From contig CAJYTY010000008.1 of assembly GCA_913777945.1 (NCBI GenBank), positions 310,001-374,000 of the forward strand: 64,000 bases of DNA. The letters are read 5' to 3'. Positions within the stretch are counted from its first letter, which is position 1, and each line of letters starts with the position of its first letter. Made by a program: the position numbers and the translations under genes. A model generated the notes under the pieces. That model made no database searches, was not told the DNA's origin, and saw only the letters and a program-made list of their open reading frames with translations. Below, piece by piece: positions 1 to 9,378 of this stretch. This DNA is from an uncultured Acinetobacter sp. Its GTDB lineage: Bacteria > Pseudomonadota > Gammaproteobacteria > Pseudomonadales > Moraxellaceae.

Positions 1-393
1 GCATATGGCGGCAACAACCGCTCAGCCATGGTGCGTATTCCGTATGGTCGTATTGAGCTGCGCTTGCCCGATGCAGGCTGCAATCCTTATCTGGTGTCGG
101 CTGCCATTATTGCAGCAGGACTTGACGGAATCGAACGCGAACTGATGCCACCACCGGCCTGTAATGAAAACCTATATAGCCTTGGGCTTGAAGAAATTGC
201 AGCACGTGGCATTCAAACCTTACCGCAGTCGCTTAAAGAAGCCATTGATGCACTCAAAGCAGATCCACTGTTTGCACAGAAAATGGGATCTGAAATTGTG
301 AACGAATTTATTGAACAAAAAAGCATGGAGTGGGTGGAATACTGCCGCCATGTGTCCGACTGGGAAATTCAGCGCTATACAGAGTTTTTCTAA
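1..393 (+). CDS. Glutamine synthetase family protein, C-terminal end (GlnT/GmaS type), partial
   Basis: The open frame enters from the left edge and ends at TAA 391-393, so only about 130 C-terminal residues are present. The visible stretch [10 protein letters not shown], then GRIELRLPD and [18 protein letters not shown], matches the catalytic C-terminal domain of glutamine synthetases (ATP/glutamate-binding region). The three genes that follow are glxBCD-like, and this context is typical of type III GlnT or of gamma-glutamylmethylamide synthetase (GmaS), which ligates methylamine instead of ammonia to glutamate. Sequence in the window cannot separate these two. Likely first gene of a glnT-glxBCD operon, 47 bp upstream of glxB. 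Confidence 0.8.
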   Translation, partial: AYGGNNRSAMVRIPYGRIELRLPDAGCNPYLVSAAIIAAGLDGIERELMPPPACNENLYSLGLEEIAARGIQTLPQSLKEAIDALKADPLFAQKMGSEIVNEFIEQKSMEWVEYCRHVSDWEIQRYTEFF

Positions 394-440
394 AGCCTTA
401 AACAACAAACAGATTAAAAATTAAATTTTGGAGACATCCT

Positions 441-1364
441 ATGTGTGGAATCGTTGGTTTATATCTTAAAAATCCTGCGCTTGAATCCCAACTTGGCAAA
501 TTGTTTGAGCCAATGCTGCAAGCCATGACCGGTCGTGGTCCCGATAGCGCAGGATTTGCGATTTATGGTGATGAGGTTCAAGACGGCTGGGTCAAATTAA
601 CCTTGCAAACCACAGATGAAACGTTTAACTGGCAGGCATTTGCACAAAAGCTTCAAGCAAAATTATCTACAGGTTTTGACTGGTTTCAAAATGCAACTGC
701 TGCCGTCGTAAAAGTTGAAGCAGATGAAGAAATAGTGCGTGCAGCAATCGATGAAATTGCCCCTGAACTAAAAATCATGAGTGTTGGACAAAGTATCGAA
801 ATTTTAAAAGGCATGGGCTTACCTGTCGAAATTTCTGAACGCTTTGGCCTTGCCAACATGAAAGGTAGCCACATTATCGGACATACCCGTATGGCCACTG
901 AAAGTGCCGTAACCATGGAGGGAAGTCATCCATTTTCAACAGGTGCCGATTTATGTCTGGTTCACAACGGCTCGTTATCGAATCATGCACGTTTACGTCA
1001 AGAGTTAAAGCGTGAAGGTATTAGCTTTGAAACAGATAACGATACCGAAGTTGCAGCAGGTTATCTCACTTGGCGCTTACAGCAGGGCGATAATCTGGAG
1101 CGGGCGTTGAATCACGCACTCGATGATCTGGATGGTTTCTTTACCTTTGCGATTGGAACCCGTGATGGCTTTGCTGTTATTCGCGATCCGATTGCATGCA
1201 AACCTGCTGTACTGGCCGAAACCGAAGATTACGTTGCGATGGCCTCTGAGTATCAGGCATTGGCTTCTTTACCCAATATCGATCAAGCCAAAGTGTGGGA
1301 ACCCGAACCAGCCACCTTGTATGTATGGGAGCGTTCGTCAGCCAAAACGAACGCAGCGGCATAA
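441..1364 (+). CDS. glxB: GlxB-like class II glutamine amidotransferase
   Basis: 307 residues. The protein starts MCGIVG, so Cys2 is exposed as the N-terminal nucleophile after Met removal, as in class II (Ntn) glutamine amidotransferases. HTRMATES (148-155) and HNGSLSN (175-181) are the usual glutamine-binding segments. It should release ammonia from glutamine and pass it to the partner subunits GlxC and GlxD. It corresponds to the GATase part of glutamate synthase carried as a separate gene; the equivalent subunit in N-methylglutamate synthase is MgsA. GGAGAC lies a few bases upstream of the ATG. Whether the acceptor chemistry makes glutamate or N-methylglutamate is not settled by sequence. 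Confidence 0.82.
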   Translation: MCGIVGLYLKNPALESQLGKLFEPMLQAMTGRGPDSAGFAIYGDEVQDGWVKLTLQTTDETFNWQAFAQKLQAKLSTGFDWFQNATAAVVKVEADEEIVRAAIDEIAPELKIMSVGQSIEILKGMGLPVEISERFGLANMKGSHIIGHTRMATESAVTMEGSHPFSTGADLCLVHNGSLSNHARLRQELKREGISFETDNDTEVAAGYLTWRLQQGDNLERALNHALDDLDGFFTFAIGTRDGFAVIRDPIACKPAVLAETEDYVAMASEYQALASLPNIDQAKVWEPEPATLYVWERSSAKTNAAA

Positions 1365-1395
1365 GTTAAACGGTTAAAAAATCAGGAGCAGCAAT

Positions 1396-2124
1396 ATGAA
1401 CAGCACAGTATTGGCAGACAAAATTGAGCAAACACTTTTAAAAGATACTTACGATTTAAATCTAGATAGCGTACGCGATCTCAATCAGGCATTGCATAGC
1501 AAGGATCTGGTCAATGAAATTGCACATTGGACGGTTAAGAACCCTGCGGGTATACATAATATAGCGGTGGGGATTAAAGCTCCGATTTCGGTCACCATCG
1601 ATGGTCATGCAGGATATTACTGTGCAGGCATGAATCAGGAAGCGGATATTGTCGTAAATGGTAACGTTGGGGTAGGCGTTGCAGAAAACATGATGTCCGG
1701 CTCTGTGCGTATCAAGGGCAATGCCTCTCAGGCTGCGGGTGCAACTGCACATGGAGGATTGCTGGTGATTGAAGGGGATGCAGGCGCACGCTGTGGTATT
1801 TCTATGAAAGGTGTAGATATTGTCGTGGGAGGCAATATCGGTCATATGAGCTGTTTTATGGGGCAAGCGGGCCGTTTGGTCGTCTGTGGTGATGCAGGTG
1901 ATGCACTGGGCGACTCTCTTTATGAAACCCGTATTTATGTGAAAGGAGCCGTAAAATCTTTAGGTTCAGACTGCATTGAAAAAGAAATGCGTGCTGAACA
2001 TCTTGCCGAATTGGCGGAGCTGCTGGCCAAAGCTGGTTTTAACGAATCCCCAACCTCGTTTAAACGCTATGGCTCAGCCCGCCAACTTTATAACTTCAAA
2101 GTAGACAATGCATCTGCTTACTAA
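1396..2124 (+). CDS. glxC: GlxC-like glutamate synthase alpha-subunit C-terminal (GXGXG) protein
   Basis: 242 residues, rich in regularly spaced Gly (VVNGNVGVGVAENM, VVGGNIGHMSC, VVCGDAGDALG). This is the pattern of the right-handed beta-helix (GXGXG) domain that closes the glutamate synthase large subunit. The domain is structural and helps form the ammonia tunnel between the amidotransferase and FMN domains. It sits 31 bp after glxB and 27 bp before glxD, with AGGAGCAGCAAT before the ATG, so the three are co-transcribed. Equivalent to MgsB of N-methylglutamate synthase. Confidence 0.82.
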   Translation: MNSTVLADKIEQTLLKDTYDLNLDSVRDLNQALHSKDLVNEIAHWTVKNPAGIHNIAVGIKAPISVTIDGHAGYYCAGMNQEADIVVNGNVGVGVAENMMSGSVRIKGNASQAAGATAHGGLLVIEGDAGARCGISMKGVDIVVGGNIGHMSCFMGQAGRLVVCGDAGDALGDSLYETRIYVKGAVKSLGSDCIEKEMRAEHLAELAELLAKAGFNESPTSFKRYGSARQLYNFKVDNASAY

Positions 2125-2151
2125 GATCAAACGTAGATCGGAGAAATAACC

Positions 2152-3486
2152 ATGACACAATCAGCTACTCAATTTGAACCAGTACTACGTGAATCGGCTA
2201 CGTTTGATCGTTTGACCATTCAGGAAATTCAACGTGCTGCCGCGACCGGAATCTATGATATTCGCGGTGGTGGTACCAAACGTCATCTGCCACATTTTGA
2301 TGATTTATTATTGCTGGGTGCGAGTATGTCTCGTTATCCGCTAGAAGGGTATCGAGAAAAATGTGGTACCGATGTGGTTTTAGGCACACGCTTTGCCAAA
2401 AAACCGATTCATCTGAAAATTCCTGTGACCATTGCAGGAATGAGCTTCGGTGCGTTATCTGCCAATGCCAAGGAATCTTTAGGCCGTGGCGCGAGTATGG
2501 TCGGTACGTCTACTACCACAGGTGATGGCGGGATGACCCCCGAAGAGCGTGGGCATTCCGAAACGCTGGTATATCAATACTTGCCATCGCGCTATGGTAT
2601 GAACCCAGACGATTTACGTAAAGCCGATGCCATTGAGATTGTCTTGGGGCAAGGGGCCAAACCCGGGGGTGGCGGTATGCTGCTCGGAATGAAAGTGACA
2701 GAGCGTGTGGCGGGAATGCGCACTTTGCCTGTCGGCGTCGATCAACGAAGCGCCTGCCGACATCCAGACTGGACTGGACCAGATGATTTGGCCATCAAAA
2801 TTGCCGAAATCCGCGAGATCACAGACTGGGAAAAACCGATTTATGTCAAAATTGGAGCAAGTCGTCCTTATTATGATGTCAAGCTTGCAGTTAAGGCAGG
2901 TGCAGATGTGATTGTACTCGATGGCATGCAAGGCGGAACAGCCGCGACTCAAGAAGTGTTTATTGAGCATGTGGGAATTCCGATTTTATCTGCCATTCCC
3001 CAAGCGATTCAGGCTCTACAGGAAATGGGCATGCACCGTAAAGTACAACTGATTGTCTCTGGCGGTATCCGCACTGGTGCAGATGTGGCAAAAGCGATGG
3101 CACTCGGTGCCGATGCAGTCGCAATTGGTACTGCTGCCTTGATTGCTTTGGGGGATAACCATCCACGCCTTGATGATGAGCTAAAAAAAATCGGTTCGGC
3201 ATCAGGCTATTATGACGATTGGCAAAATGGCCGTGACCCTGCCGGAATTACCACCCAAGATCCAGAACTTGCTAATCGTCTAGATCCAATTGAGGGTGGT
3301 CGACATTTAGCCAATTACTTGCGCGTATTGGTTTTGGAAGCTCAAACCATGGCGCGTGCTTGTGGTAAATCACATCTACATAACCTCGATCCAGAAGATC
3401 TAGTTGCTCTAACAGTAGAAGCCGCTGCCATGGCACGTGTGCCATTGGCTGGAACCAATTGGGTACCGGGGCAACTCCAATATTAA
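2152..3486 (+). CDS. glxD: GlxD-like FMN-binding glutamate synthase domain protein
   Basis: 444 residues of the glutamate synthase central/FMN-domain family (TIM barrel). Visible marks are GAKPGGGGMLLG (168-179) near the substrate site, LDGMQGGTAATQE (256-268) and the phosphate-binding strand VSGGIRTGADVAKAMALGADAVAIGT (302-327). With GlxB and GlxC it would form a three-part glutamate-synthase-like or N-methylglutamate-synthase-like enzyme (MgsC equivalent). GGAGAAATAACC precedes the start. No NADPH-binding beta subunit is in the window, so the electron donor is unknown. Confidence 0.82.
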   Translation: MTQSATQFEPVLRESATFDRLTIQEIQRAAATGIYDIRGGGTKRHLPHFDDLLLLGASMSRYPLEGYREKCGTDVVLGTRFAKKPIHLKIPVTIAGMSFGALSANAKESLGRGASMVGTSTTTGDGGMTPEERGHSETLVYQYLPSRYGMNPDDLRKADAIEIVLGQGAKPGGGGMLLGMKVTERVAGMRTLPVGVDQRSACRHPDWTGPDDLAIKIAEIREITDWEKPIYVKIGASRPYYDVKLAVKAGADVIVLDGMQGGTAATQEVFIEHVGIPILSAIPQAIQALQEMGMHRKVQLIVSGGIRTGADVAKAMALGADAVAIGTAALIALGDNHPRLDDELKKIGSASGYYDDWQNGRDPAGITTQDPELANRLDPIEGGRHLANYLRVLVLEAQTMARACGKSHLHNLDPEDLVALTVEAAAMARVPLAGTNWVPGQLQY

Positions 3487-3516
3487 GTATCGACCTTGTG
3501 AGCGTTATTTGAGCAT

Positions 3517-3539
3517 AAAGCACCTAAAAAGGGTGCTTT
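3517..3539 (+). terminator. Hairpin after glxD
   Basis: AAAGCACC at 3517-3524 pairs with GGTGCTTT at 3532-3539. There is no T-run after it, so it is a weak terminator or an mRNA-stabilising hairpin. Confidence 0.4.
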
Positions 3540-3637
3540 ACGTGTCGGGTGTTAATTCATTTAAAAATAGAAAAGAACAGGATAATTCAGATATGATGCT
3601 AATCCTTAAGTCACATCGTGGTGTACGGGTTTAGCTA

Positions 3638-4567
3638 ATGAACTTTAAAAGTATTGAAAATTTTTATTGGGTGGCCCGTTTAAATAGTTTTAATAAGGCC
3701 GCAGTTAAACTTAATACCACACAACCTGCGGTGTCTCAGCGTTTAAATACCTTTGAGCAAGAACTTGGAGTCAAGCTTTTAGAGCGGACATCACGCAGCT
3801 TGCAATTGACCGAAAAAGGCCAAATCGTTTACGCCTACGCAGAAAAATATATACAACTCAATCATGAGCTACTCAAAGCATTGTCTGAAAAAACGGCACT
3901 TCAGGCCACCATTCGCTTGGGTGTTGCAGAAACGATTGTACACACTTGGCTGGTCGATTTTATCGAGCAAGTGCAACAAGAGTATCCTGCTGTAACTTTC
4001 GATATTGTGATTAATATTACCCCCATGCTCAAACAAGCGGTTGAAGCGGGTGAACTGGATATGGCGTTTTTACTTGAATCAAGCTGTAATTTTGATTGTG
4101 TAGAAATACCACTATGTCAGTTTCAACACAGTTTTTTAATTGCACCACGTTTCCACAAACGCTTTTTAGAGCGTCAGCTTACTCTCAAGGATGTGTCTAA
4201 TAGCACCATTTTGACTTATCCCAAAATGACCTATCCCTATATGGATTTAAAAAATCAGCTGATGCAGCACGGCTTAAAAGAACCTAAAACCATTACCAGT
4301 TACTCCTTAGCCACTTTAATTAAAATGACCGAAGAAGGTATGGGAATTGGGATTATTCCACATTTATCGGTGATTCACGAACTACGTGAAAAACGGTTAC
4401 AGATTTTGCCCTCTGAGTTGGTATTAAAGCCATTTCGTTTTTCGTGTGTGTATATTGCGGGTAAAGATGATCTGGTAAAACAAAGTTTATCGAAAATTGC
4501 CCAGCAGATTGCACAGCACTCACTACGTAAGCTCAATAACCAGTTTAATGGCGATGATTATCGTTAA
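3638..4567 (+). CDS. LysR-family transcriptional regulator
   Basis: 309 residues. The N-terminal winged HTH (about residues 1-60) includes FNKAAVKLNTTQPAVSQRL and LGVKLLERTSR, classic LysR features. The rest is a periplasmic-binding-like effector domain ending in MTEEGMGIGIIPH. It stands between the glx genes and the transporter/5-oxoprolinase cluster, on the same strand as both. Its likely target is the 4947-11115 cluster, 379 bp downstream, but this rests on position only. Confidence 0.85.
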   Translation: MNFKSIENFYWVARLNSFNKAAVKLNTTQPAVSQRLNTFEQELGVKLLERTSRSLQLTEKGQIVYAYAEKYIQLNHELLKALSEKTALQATIRLGVAETIVHTWLVDFIEQVQQEYPAVTFDIVINITPMLKQAVEAGELDMAFLLESSCNFDCVEIPLCQFQHSFLIAPRFHKRFLERQLTLKDVSNSTILTYPKMTYPYMDLKNQLMQHGLKEPKTITSYSLATLIKMTEEGMGIGIIPHLSVIHELREKRLQILPSELVLKPFRFSCVYIAGKDDLVKQSLSKIAQQIAQHSLRKLNNQFNGDDYR

Positions 4568-4946
4568 ATACATGCTCAACCGCTCTGCATTTGATTAAGA
4601 TGAGTTCTTAAATGAGCTCATTTGGATGTGTCCAGATCAGCGCAAGAAAGTGCGTCATATAAGTGCAGTATGCACCATTAAAGTACTGATTTTTAATATT
4701 TATTTTTTTAGATATAACCGTAGCTAATCGATATCGATAAGCAAAGATTATTAATCATTTTTAAGTCAAAAAAACCATATAAATGAATAAGTTATTTTTT
4801 ATCTTTCGTACTGTGTAAATATTGTTCCAATCCTGTCTGCTGTGTTTAAGTAAATAAGCGCCAATATTAGTGAAGAAACTAAAATCTGTTTCTTGCTCAG
4901 GGCAACGTGATTCCTCCTCAGGCTAAGCAAAGAGCGAATAAATTTT
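4568..4946. other. Intergenic region upstream of the NRAMP-like gene
   Basis: 379 bp, AT-rich, no credible gene. It contains a perfect 12-bp palindrome ATCGATATCGAT (4727-4738) and the small inverted repeat GTGCA-GTA-TGCAC near 4663. It must hold the promoter of the oxoprolinase cluster; the palindromes are possible LysR sites. I see no clear -35/-10 pair. Confidence 0.35.
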
Positions 4947-6173
4947 ATGGACAAAAAGACATTTTTTAGTGAACGGCAGTGGGCGATTGTTGCCTCGATT
5001 TTCTTAATGGCAACATCAGCCATGGGGCCGGGTTTTCTTACCCAAACTGCAACATTTACCGTCAAAATGGGCGCTGCATTCGGGTTTGGTATTTTACTCT
5101 CGATTATTATTGATTATGTGGTACAGCAAAATATCTGGCGCGTGGTCACACTAACACAAAAGCGTGCTCCAGACATTGCCAATATTGCGTTGCCCGGAAG
5201 TGGCTATGTACTTGCAGTGCTGGTTATTTTTGGAGGATTCTTTTTTAATATCGGTAATATTGCCGGGGCGGCGCTCGGATTAAATGCCTTGTTTGGACTC
5301 GATACCAAATGGGGCGGCGTCATTAGTGGTGCTATGGCAATTATGATTTTTGCATCGCGTAAAGCCAGTTTGGTGGTCGATAAGAGCATGATCATTCTGG
5401 GTATTTTAAAAATCGCGATTATTGTCGTGGTGGCTTTTATTGTGGCACCGCCAATGGCCGATGCATTTCATCAAACGATTTTGCCAAGCCATGTCGACTT
5501 TGCCAGTATTACTACCATTGTAGGCGGAACAGTCGGGGGCTACATCTGCTATGCGGGTGCACATCGATTGCTCGATAAAGGTGCCGTGGGTCCTGAGCAC
5601 ATTGCAGAAGTCTCACGTGCTGCAACCAAAGGCATTGTGGTGGTTGGCGTAATGCGCTATGTACTGTTCTTGGCGATTTTAGGTGTAGTGGTCAGTGGCG
5701 CAACCATTGATTTGGCATCGCACAATGCCAACCCAGCTGCTCAAGCCTTTCAATATGCTGCCGGTGAATTCGGATTTAAACTGTTTGGCCTTATTTTTTG
5801 GGCAGCCGGTATCAGTAGTTCAATTGGTGCAGCTTACACTTCAGTTTCGTTCTTTACGGCATTTAAAAAAGACCTTGATCTCAAGCAGCGTAACTTTTGT
5901 ACCATTATTTTTATTGCGCTTGCATTGTTGCTCTATGTCTTGATTGGCGCAACGCCAGCGAGCCTATTGGTATTTGTCGGCGGTTTAAACGGTCTGGTTC
6001 TACCGATTGGTCTGACTATCTTTGTATATGTTGCCGCATGCCGTAAAGATATGCTCGGCGGCTACAACTACCCAATGTGGCTGACCGTTTTAGGCGTACT
6101 GACCTGCTTGCTTACGTGGTACATGGGTTATGTATCGTTTAACACGATTTTTAATTACCTCAAAACTCTATAG
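4947..6173 (+). CDS. NRAMP-family transporter (YcsG-like)
   Basis: 408 residues, about 11 hydrophobic segments. The N-terminus has [16 protein letters not shown], related to the DPGN-containing first helix of NRAMP metal transporters, but the DPGN signature is replaced (MGPGF). This is usual for the YcsG branch, which may not carry metals. In Bacillus subtilis ycsG sits with ycsF, ycsI, kipI and kipA, the same partners found here. Likely an inner-membrane importer of a substrate or ion for 5-oxoprolinase; pyroglutamate uptake is an inference. It lies 11 bp before pxpA. Confidence 0.72.
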   Translation: MDKKTFFSERQWAIVASIFLMATSAMGPGFLTQTATFTVKMGAAFGFGILLSIIIDYVVQQNIWRVVTLTQKRAPDIANIALPGSGYVLAVLVIFGGFFFNIGNIAGAALGLNALFGLDTKWGGVISGAMAIMIFASRKASLVVDKSMIILGILKIAIIVVVAFIVAPPMADAFHQTILPSHVDFASITTIVGGTVGGYICYAGAHRLLDKGAVGPEHIAEVSRAATKGIVVVGVMRYVLFLAILGVVVSGATIDLASHNANPAAQAFQYAAGEFGFKLFGLIFWAAGISSSIGAAYTSVSFFTAFKKDLDLKQRNFCTIIFIALALLLYVLIGATPASLLVFVGGLNGLVLPIGLTIFVYVAACRKDMLGGYNYPMWLTVLGVLTCLLTWYMGYVSFNTIFNYLKTL

Positions 6174-6184
6174 GACATTCCCAT

Positions 6185-6949
6185 ATGCGTATCGATTTGA
6201 ATAGTGATTTAGGTGAAAGCTACGGATCTTGGAGCATGGGGAATGATGCACAGATTCTACCCATTGTCAGCAGCGCCAATATTGCCTGTGGTTTCCATGC
6301 CGGTGATCCGCTGGGTATTTTTAATACCCTGAAACAGGCAGCACAGTTACAGGTGACGGTCGGGGCACATGTGTCTTATCCAGATCTGGTCGGTTTCGGG
6401 CGCCGTAATATGCAGCTTTCTTACGATGAACTCATGACTGATGTGATGTATCAGATTGCGGCCTTGCAAGGTTTAGCCAAAGCTGCAGGCACCGAAGTGA
6501 AATATGTAAAGCCACATGGCGCGCTGTACAACACCATTGCCACAGATCTGGAGCAGGCCAGAGCCGTAATTGATGCAATCAAAAAGATGGATTCAGACCT
6601 GACGTTGGTGGCACTTGCTGGTTCAAGCTTGATTAAATATGCCCAGCAGCAAGGCCTTCAGGTGGTGGCCGAAGCCTTTGCAGACCGTGCGTACAATGCT
6701 GATGGATCATTGGTATCGCGTCGGTTGCCTGGCGCGGTGCTACATGATGCCGACTTTGTGGCACAACGTGTAGTGACTATGCTCAAAGAAGGAGGTGTTG
6801 TCTCAATTGATGGTCAATTTACACCAATCGATGCACAGAGTATTTGCTTGCACGGCGATACCGAGGGCGCATTGTTGATGGCAGCAGCCATACGTGAGGC
6901 CTTGATTCAAGAGGGTATCGAGATCCGCTCATTTTGTGAGGGCACTTAA
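6185..6949 (+). CDS. pxpA: 5-oxoprolinase subunit A (LamB/YcsF family)
   Basis: 254 residues. It begins [14 protein letters not shown] and has [10 protein letters not shown] and VKPHGALYN, the signature segments of the LamB/YcsF family. PxpA forms with PxpB and PxpC the prokaryotic ATP-dependent 5-oxoprolinase, which opens 5-oxoproline (pyroglutamate) to glutamate. The cyclic-amide hydrolysis step is placed in PxpA. Stop TAA is followed directly by the ATG of the DUF1445 gene, so translation is probably coupled. Confidence 0.85.
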   Translation: MRIDLNSDLGESYGSWSMGNDAQILPIVSSANIACGFHAGDPLGIFNTLKQAAQLQVTVGAHVSYPDLVGFGRRNMQLSYDELMTDVMYQIAALQGLAKAAGTEVKYVKPHGALYNTIATDLEQARAVIDAIKKMDSDLTLVALAGSSLIKYAQQQGLQVVAEAFADRAYNADGSLVSRRLPGAVLHDADFVAQRVVTMLKEGGVVSIDGQFTPIDAQSICLHGDTEGALLMAAAIREALIQEGIEIRSFCEGT

Positions 6950-7762
6950 ATGAATCAGCTACAATTTGCCCATGGTGAAGCGCTTTATGCTGCAAAGCAA
7001 GCACGCTACGACATTCGTAATGGCTTTGACCTCCCGACGGCTGGCTTGGCGGCGGGCCTAACGCAGGTCAACATGATTTCGGTTCCCAAGGCATGGGCCT
7101 ATGACTTTTTACTGTATAGCCAGCGCAATCCACAAAGCTGCCCTGTACTTGATGTAATTGAAGCTGGCCAGTTTCAAAGCAAACTCATTCAAGAATCTGG
7201 CCATGATATCCGCACCGACTTTCCGCGGTATCGTATTTGGGAACACGGTCAATGTACCGATGAAGTTACCGATGCCACTTCCATCTGGAATCAGCACAAC
7301 GACTTGGTGACGTTTTTAATTGGATGTAGTTTCTCCTTCGAAACAGCTCTGATAGAGGCTGGTATTGAAGTCCGTCATATTCAAGACCAACGAAATGTTC
7401 CGATGTACCTCACCGATATTCAATGTGTTCCCGCAGGACGAATTTCAGGTCGACTGGTCGTCTCTATGCGTCCAATTAAAGCATCACAAGTGAGTCAGGC
7501 CGTACAAATTACTGCAAAAATGCCCAATGTTCATGGGGCGCCAGTGCATATTGGCCACCCAGAAAGCTTGGGAATTTCAGATCTGAACTGTCCAGATTTT
7601 GGCGATGCACCTCGCATATTAAACGATGAAATTCCGGTCTTTTGGGCATGCGGCGTGACGCCACAAGCTGCTGTCATGCAATCAAAAATTCCGTTTGCGA
7701 TCAGTCACGCGCCGGGACATATGCTGATCACCGATGTGCCAGATCGGGCATGGATGCGCTAA
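6950..7762 (+). CDS. Putative hydro-lyase, DUF1445 (YcsI-like)
   Basis: 270 residues of the YcsI/DUF1445 family, recognised by the PTAGLAAG, RNVPMYLT and HAPGHMLITDVP segments. The family is annotated as putative hydro-lyase, related to D-glutamate cyclases of mitochondria. In this operon it could supply 5-oxoproline from D-glutamate or act on a related lactam; that is an inference from context. Starts immediately at the pxpA stop; 19 bp separate it from the next gene. Confidence 0.72.
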   Translation: MNQLQFAHGEALYAAKQARYDIRNGFDLPTAGLAAGLTQVNMISVPKAWAYDFLLYSQRNPQSCPVLDVIEAGQFQSKLIQESGHDIRTDFPRYRIWEHGQCTDEVTDATSIWNQHNDLVTFLIGCSFSFETALIEAGIEVRHIQDQRNVPMYLTDIQCVPAGRISGRLVVSMRPIKASQVSQAVQITAKMPNVHGAPVHIGHPESLGISDLNCPDFGDAPRILNDEIPVFWACGVTPQAAVMQSKIPFAISHAPGHMLITDVPDRAWMR

Positions 7763-7781
7763 GGATAAGGAGAACTTCGAG

Positions 7782-9371
7782 ATGCGATTTCTATCTGTAA
7801 ATAGCGACAGTTTTCTAATCGAACTGGGTGATTTACAACACACCATGCAGTTGTATCGACATTTGCGAGACGCCGCGCATCCGCATATACGTGAAATGGT
7901 ACCTGCCGCAGCGACCATTTTAGTGTATTTCAATCCGCTTCAAATCACTGCCAAAGCACTCATCCATTGGATTAAAGCACAAAAACCAAGTGCCGATATG
8001 CAGTCAAATCATCGTCATATCGAGATAGAAGTTTGCTATGACGGGCCTGATTTACCACATGTGGCTGAACTGCTCAACTTATCAGTAAAAGAAGTGATTG
8101 AGCGGCATACTCAAGCGCCGTGGCAGGTCGCATTTATTGGTTTTGCACCCGGCTTTGGTTATTTAAGCCGTGCAGACCAGCCCTTTGGTAGCGTACCGCG
8201 ACTGGATTCACCACGTAAAAAAATCCAATCCGGTTCGGTGGCACTGGCAGGTGAATATTCTGGGATTTATCCCAAGGATAGTCCTGGCGGTTGGCAACTC
8301 ATTGGGCAAACCACCTGCAAAATGTGGGATCTGACACGCGAGCATCCGGCATTATTACTGCCCGGCGATCAGGTCCGTTTTATCGATGTGACGCATCGGC
8401 CAACCCGTGTGGCTGTACATGATGTGAAGCTTAAAACGGCTGATGTCGCACAGTCTGAGCTTTCGCCTGTTTTAGAGGTATTACAGGCAGGCCTGCAAAC
8501 CCTGATTCAAGACGAAGGCCGCAAGCACGTCGCCGCCATGGGCGTAGGCGCGGCAGGCGCCATGGACCGCGCTGCTTATCATTTGGCTAATCAGATTGTG
8601 GGTAATCGCCCAGATGCGGCGGCACTTGAGGTGCTCAACGGTGGAGTAAAATTCAAAGTATTAGCACCCACTGTTGTCGCTGTGACAGGGGCACAGAGCA
8701 ATATTTGGGTGATTGATCGAAATGCGGTACGTAGTCGTGTTTCTGGTTATACCGCATTGGCACTTGATCCAGAAGACATGCTTCAGATCGATCCACCACA
8801 GGCTGGAATACGCAACTATCTTGCCGTGCGTGGTGGCGTTGCCACTGCACACGTATTAGGAAGCGCAAGTTACGATACTTTGGCTGAGTTAGGGCCAGCC
8901 CCTTTACAGGTACATGACCTGATCTGTGTGGGTAACGCTGCTGTAAGTGCGGTTGAACTTTATGCGCAGGCACCAGAGCAGCTAGCGAAAGTCGGTGAAG
9001 TTATCGAAATCGATGTGGTTTTAGGGCCACGCACCGACTGGTTTGAACCGGAAAGTATTCAGCAGTTTTTTAAGCAGCAGTGGCAGGTCACACACGAAAG
9101 CAACCGCGTGGGATTACGTTTAAAGGCACCACATGGATTAAAGCGACAGATTCAGCAAGAGCTACCCAGCGAGGGAACCTGTACAGGTGCTTTACAAATC
9201 CCGCCCAATGGTCAGCCCGTTTTGTTTATGAATGATCACCCTCTGACTGGCGGTTATCCGGTATTGGCGGCTGTTGCCACACACGATCTGAATAAAGTTG
9301 CGCAAATTCCGCCGGGTGCTTTCATTCAGTTTCGCCAATTTACACATGTTTTAGATTTGGACGCCGAGTAA
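7782..9371 (+). CDS. pxpBC: 5-oxoprolinase subunits B and C fused (KipI-KipA)
   Basis: 529 residues. The longer open frame starts at 7734, but the ATG at 7782 has AAGGATAAGGAG just upstream and gives the family N-terminus MRFLSVNSDSFLIELG. Residues about 1-215 are PxpB/KipI (FIGFAPGFGYL, PRLDSPRKKI, YPKDSPGGWQLIG). Residues about 230-525 are PxpC/KipA (QAGLQTLIQDEGR, GVGAAGAMD, LEVLNGG), homologous to the carboxyltransferase part of urea carboxylase. In most bacteria these are two genes. Here they form one chain, followed after 7 bp by a biotin carboxylase. Confidence 0.85.
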   Translation: MRFLSVNSDSFLIELGDLQHTMQLYRHLRDAAHPHIREMVPAAATILVYFNPLQITAKALIHWIKAQKPSADMQSNHRHIEIEVCYDGPDLPHVAELLNLSVKEVIERHTQAPWQVAFIGFAPGFGYLSRADQPFGSVPRLDSPRKKIQSGSVALAGEYSGIYPKDSPGGWQLIGQTTCKMWDLTREHPALLLPGDQVRFIDVTHRPTRVAVHDVKLKTADVAQSELSPVLEVLQAGLQTLIQDEGRKHVAAMGVGAAGAMDRAAYHLANQIVGNRPDAAALEVLNGGVKFKVLAPTVVAVTGAQSNIWVIDRNAVRSRVSGYTALALDPEDMLQIDPPQAGIRNYLAVRGGVATAHVLGSASYDTLAELGPAPLQVHDLICVGNAAVSAVELYAQAPEQLAKVGEVIEIDVVLGPRTDWFEPESIQQFFKQQWQVTHESNRVGLRLKAPHGLKRQIQQELPSEGTCTGALQIPPNGQPVLFMNDHPLTGGYPVLAAVATHDLNKVAQIPPGAFIQFRQFTHVLDLDAE

Positions 9372-9378
9372 ATAGATA

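Noticed and set aside
4861..4946. Riboswitch before the NRAMP-like gene (guanidine or manganese type)
   Set aside because: I could not find the conserved core of ykkC, mini-ykkC or yybP-ykoY RNAs.
7734..7781. Upstream extension of pxpBC
   Set aside because: It lies within the DUF1445 gene in another frame, while ATG 7782 has a strong ribosome site and the family N-terminus.
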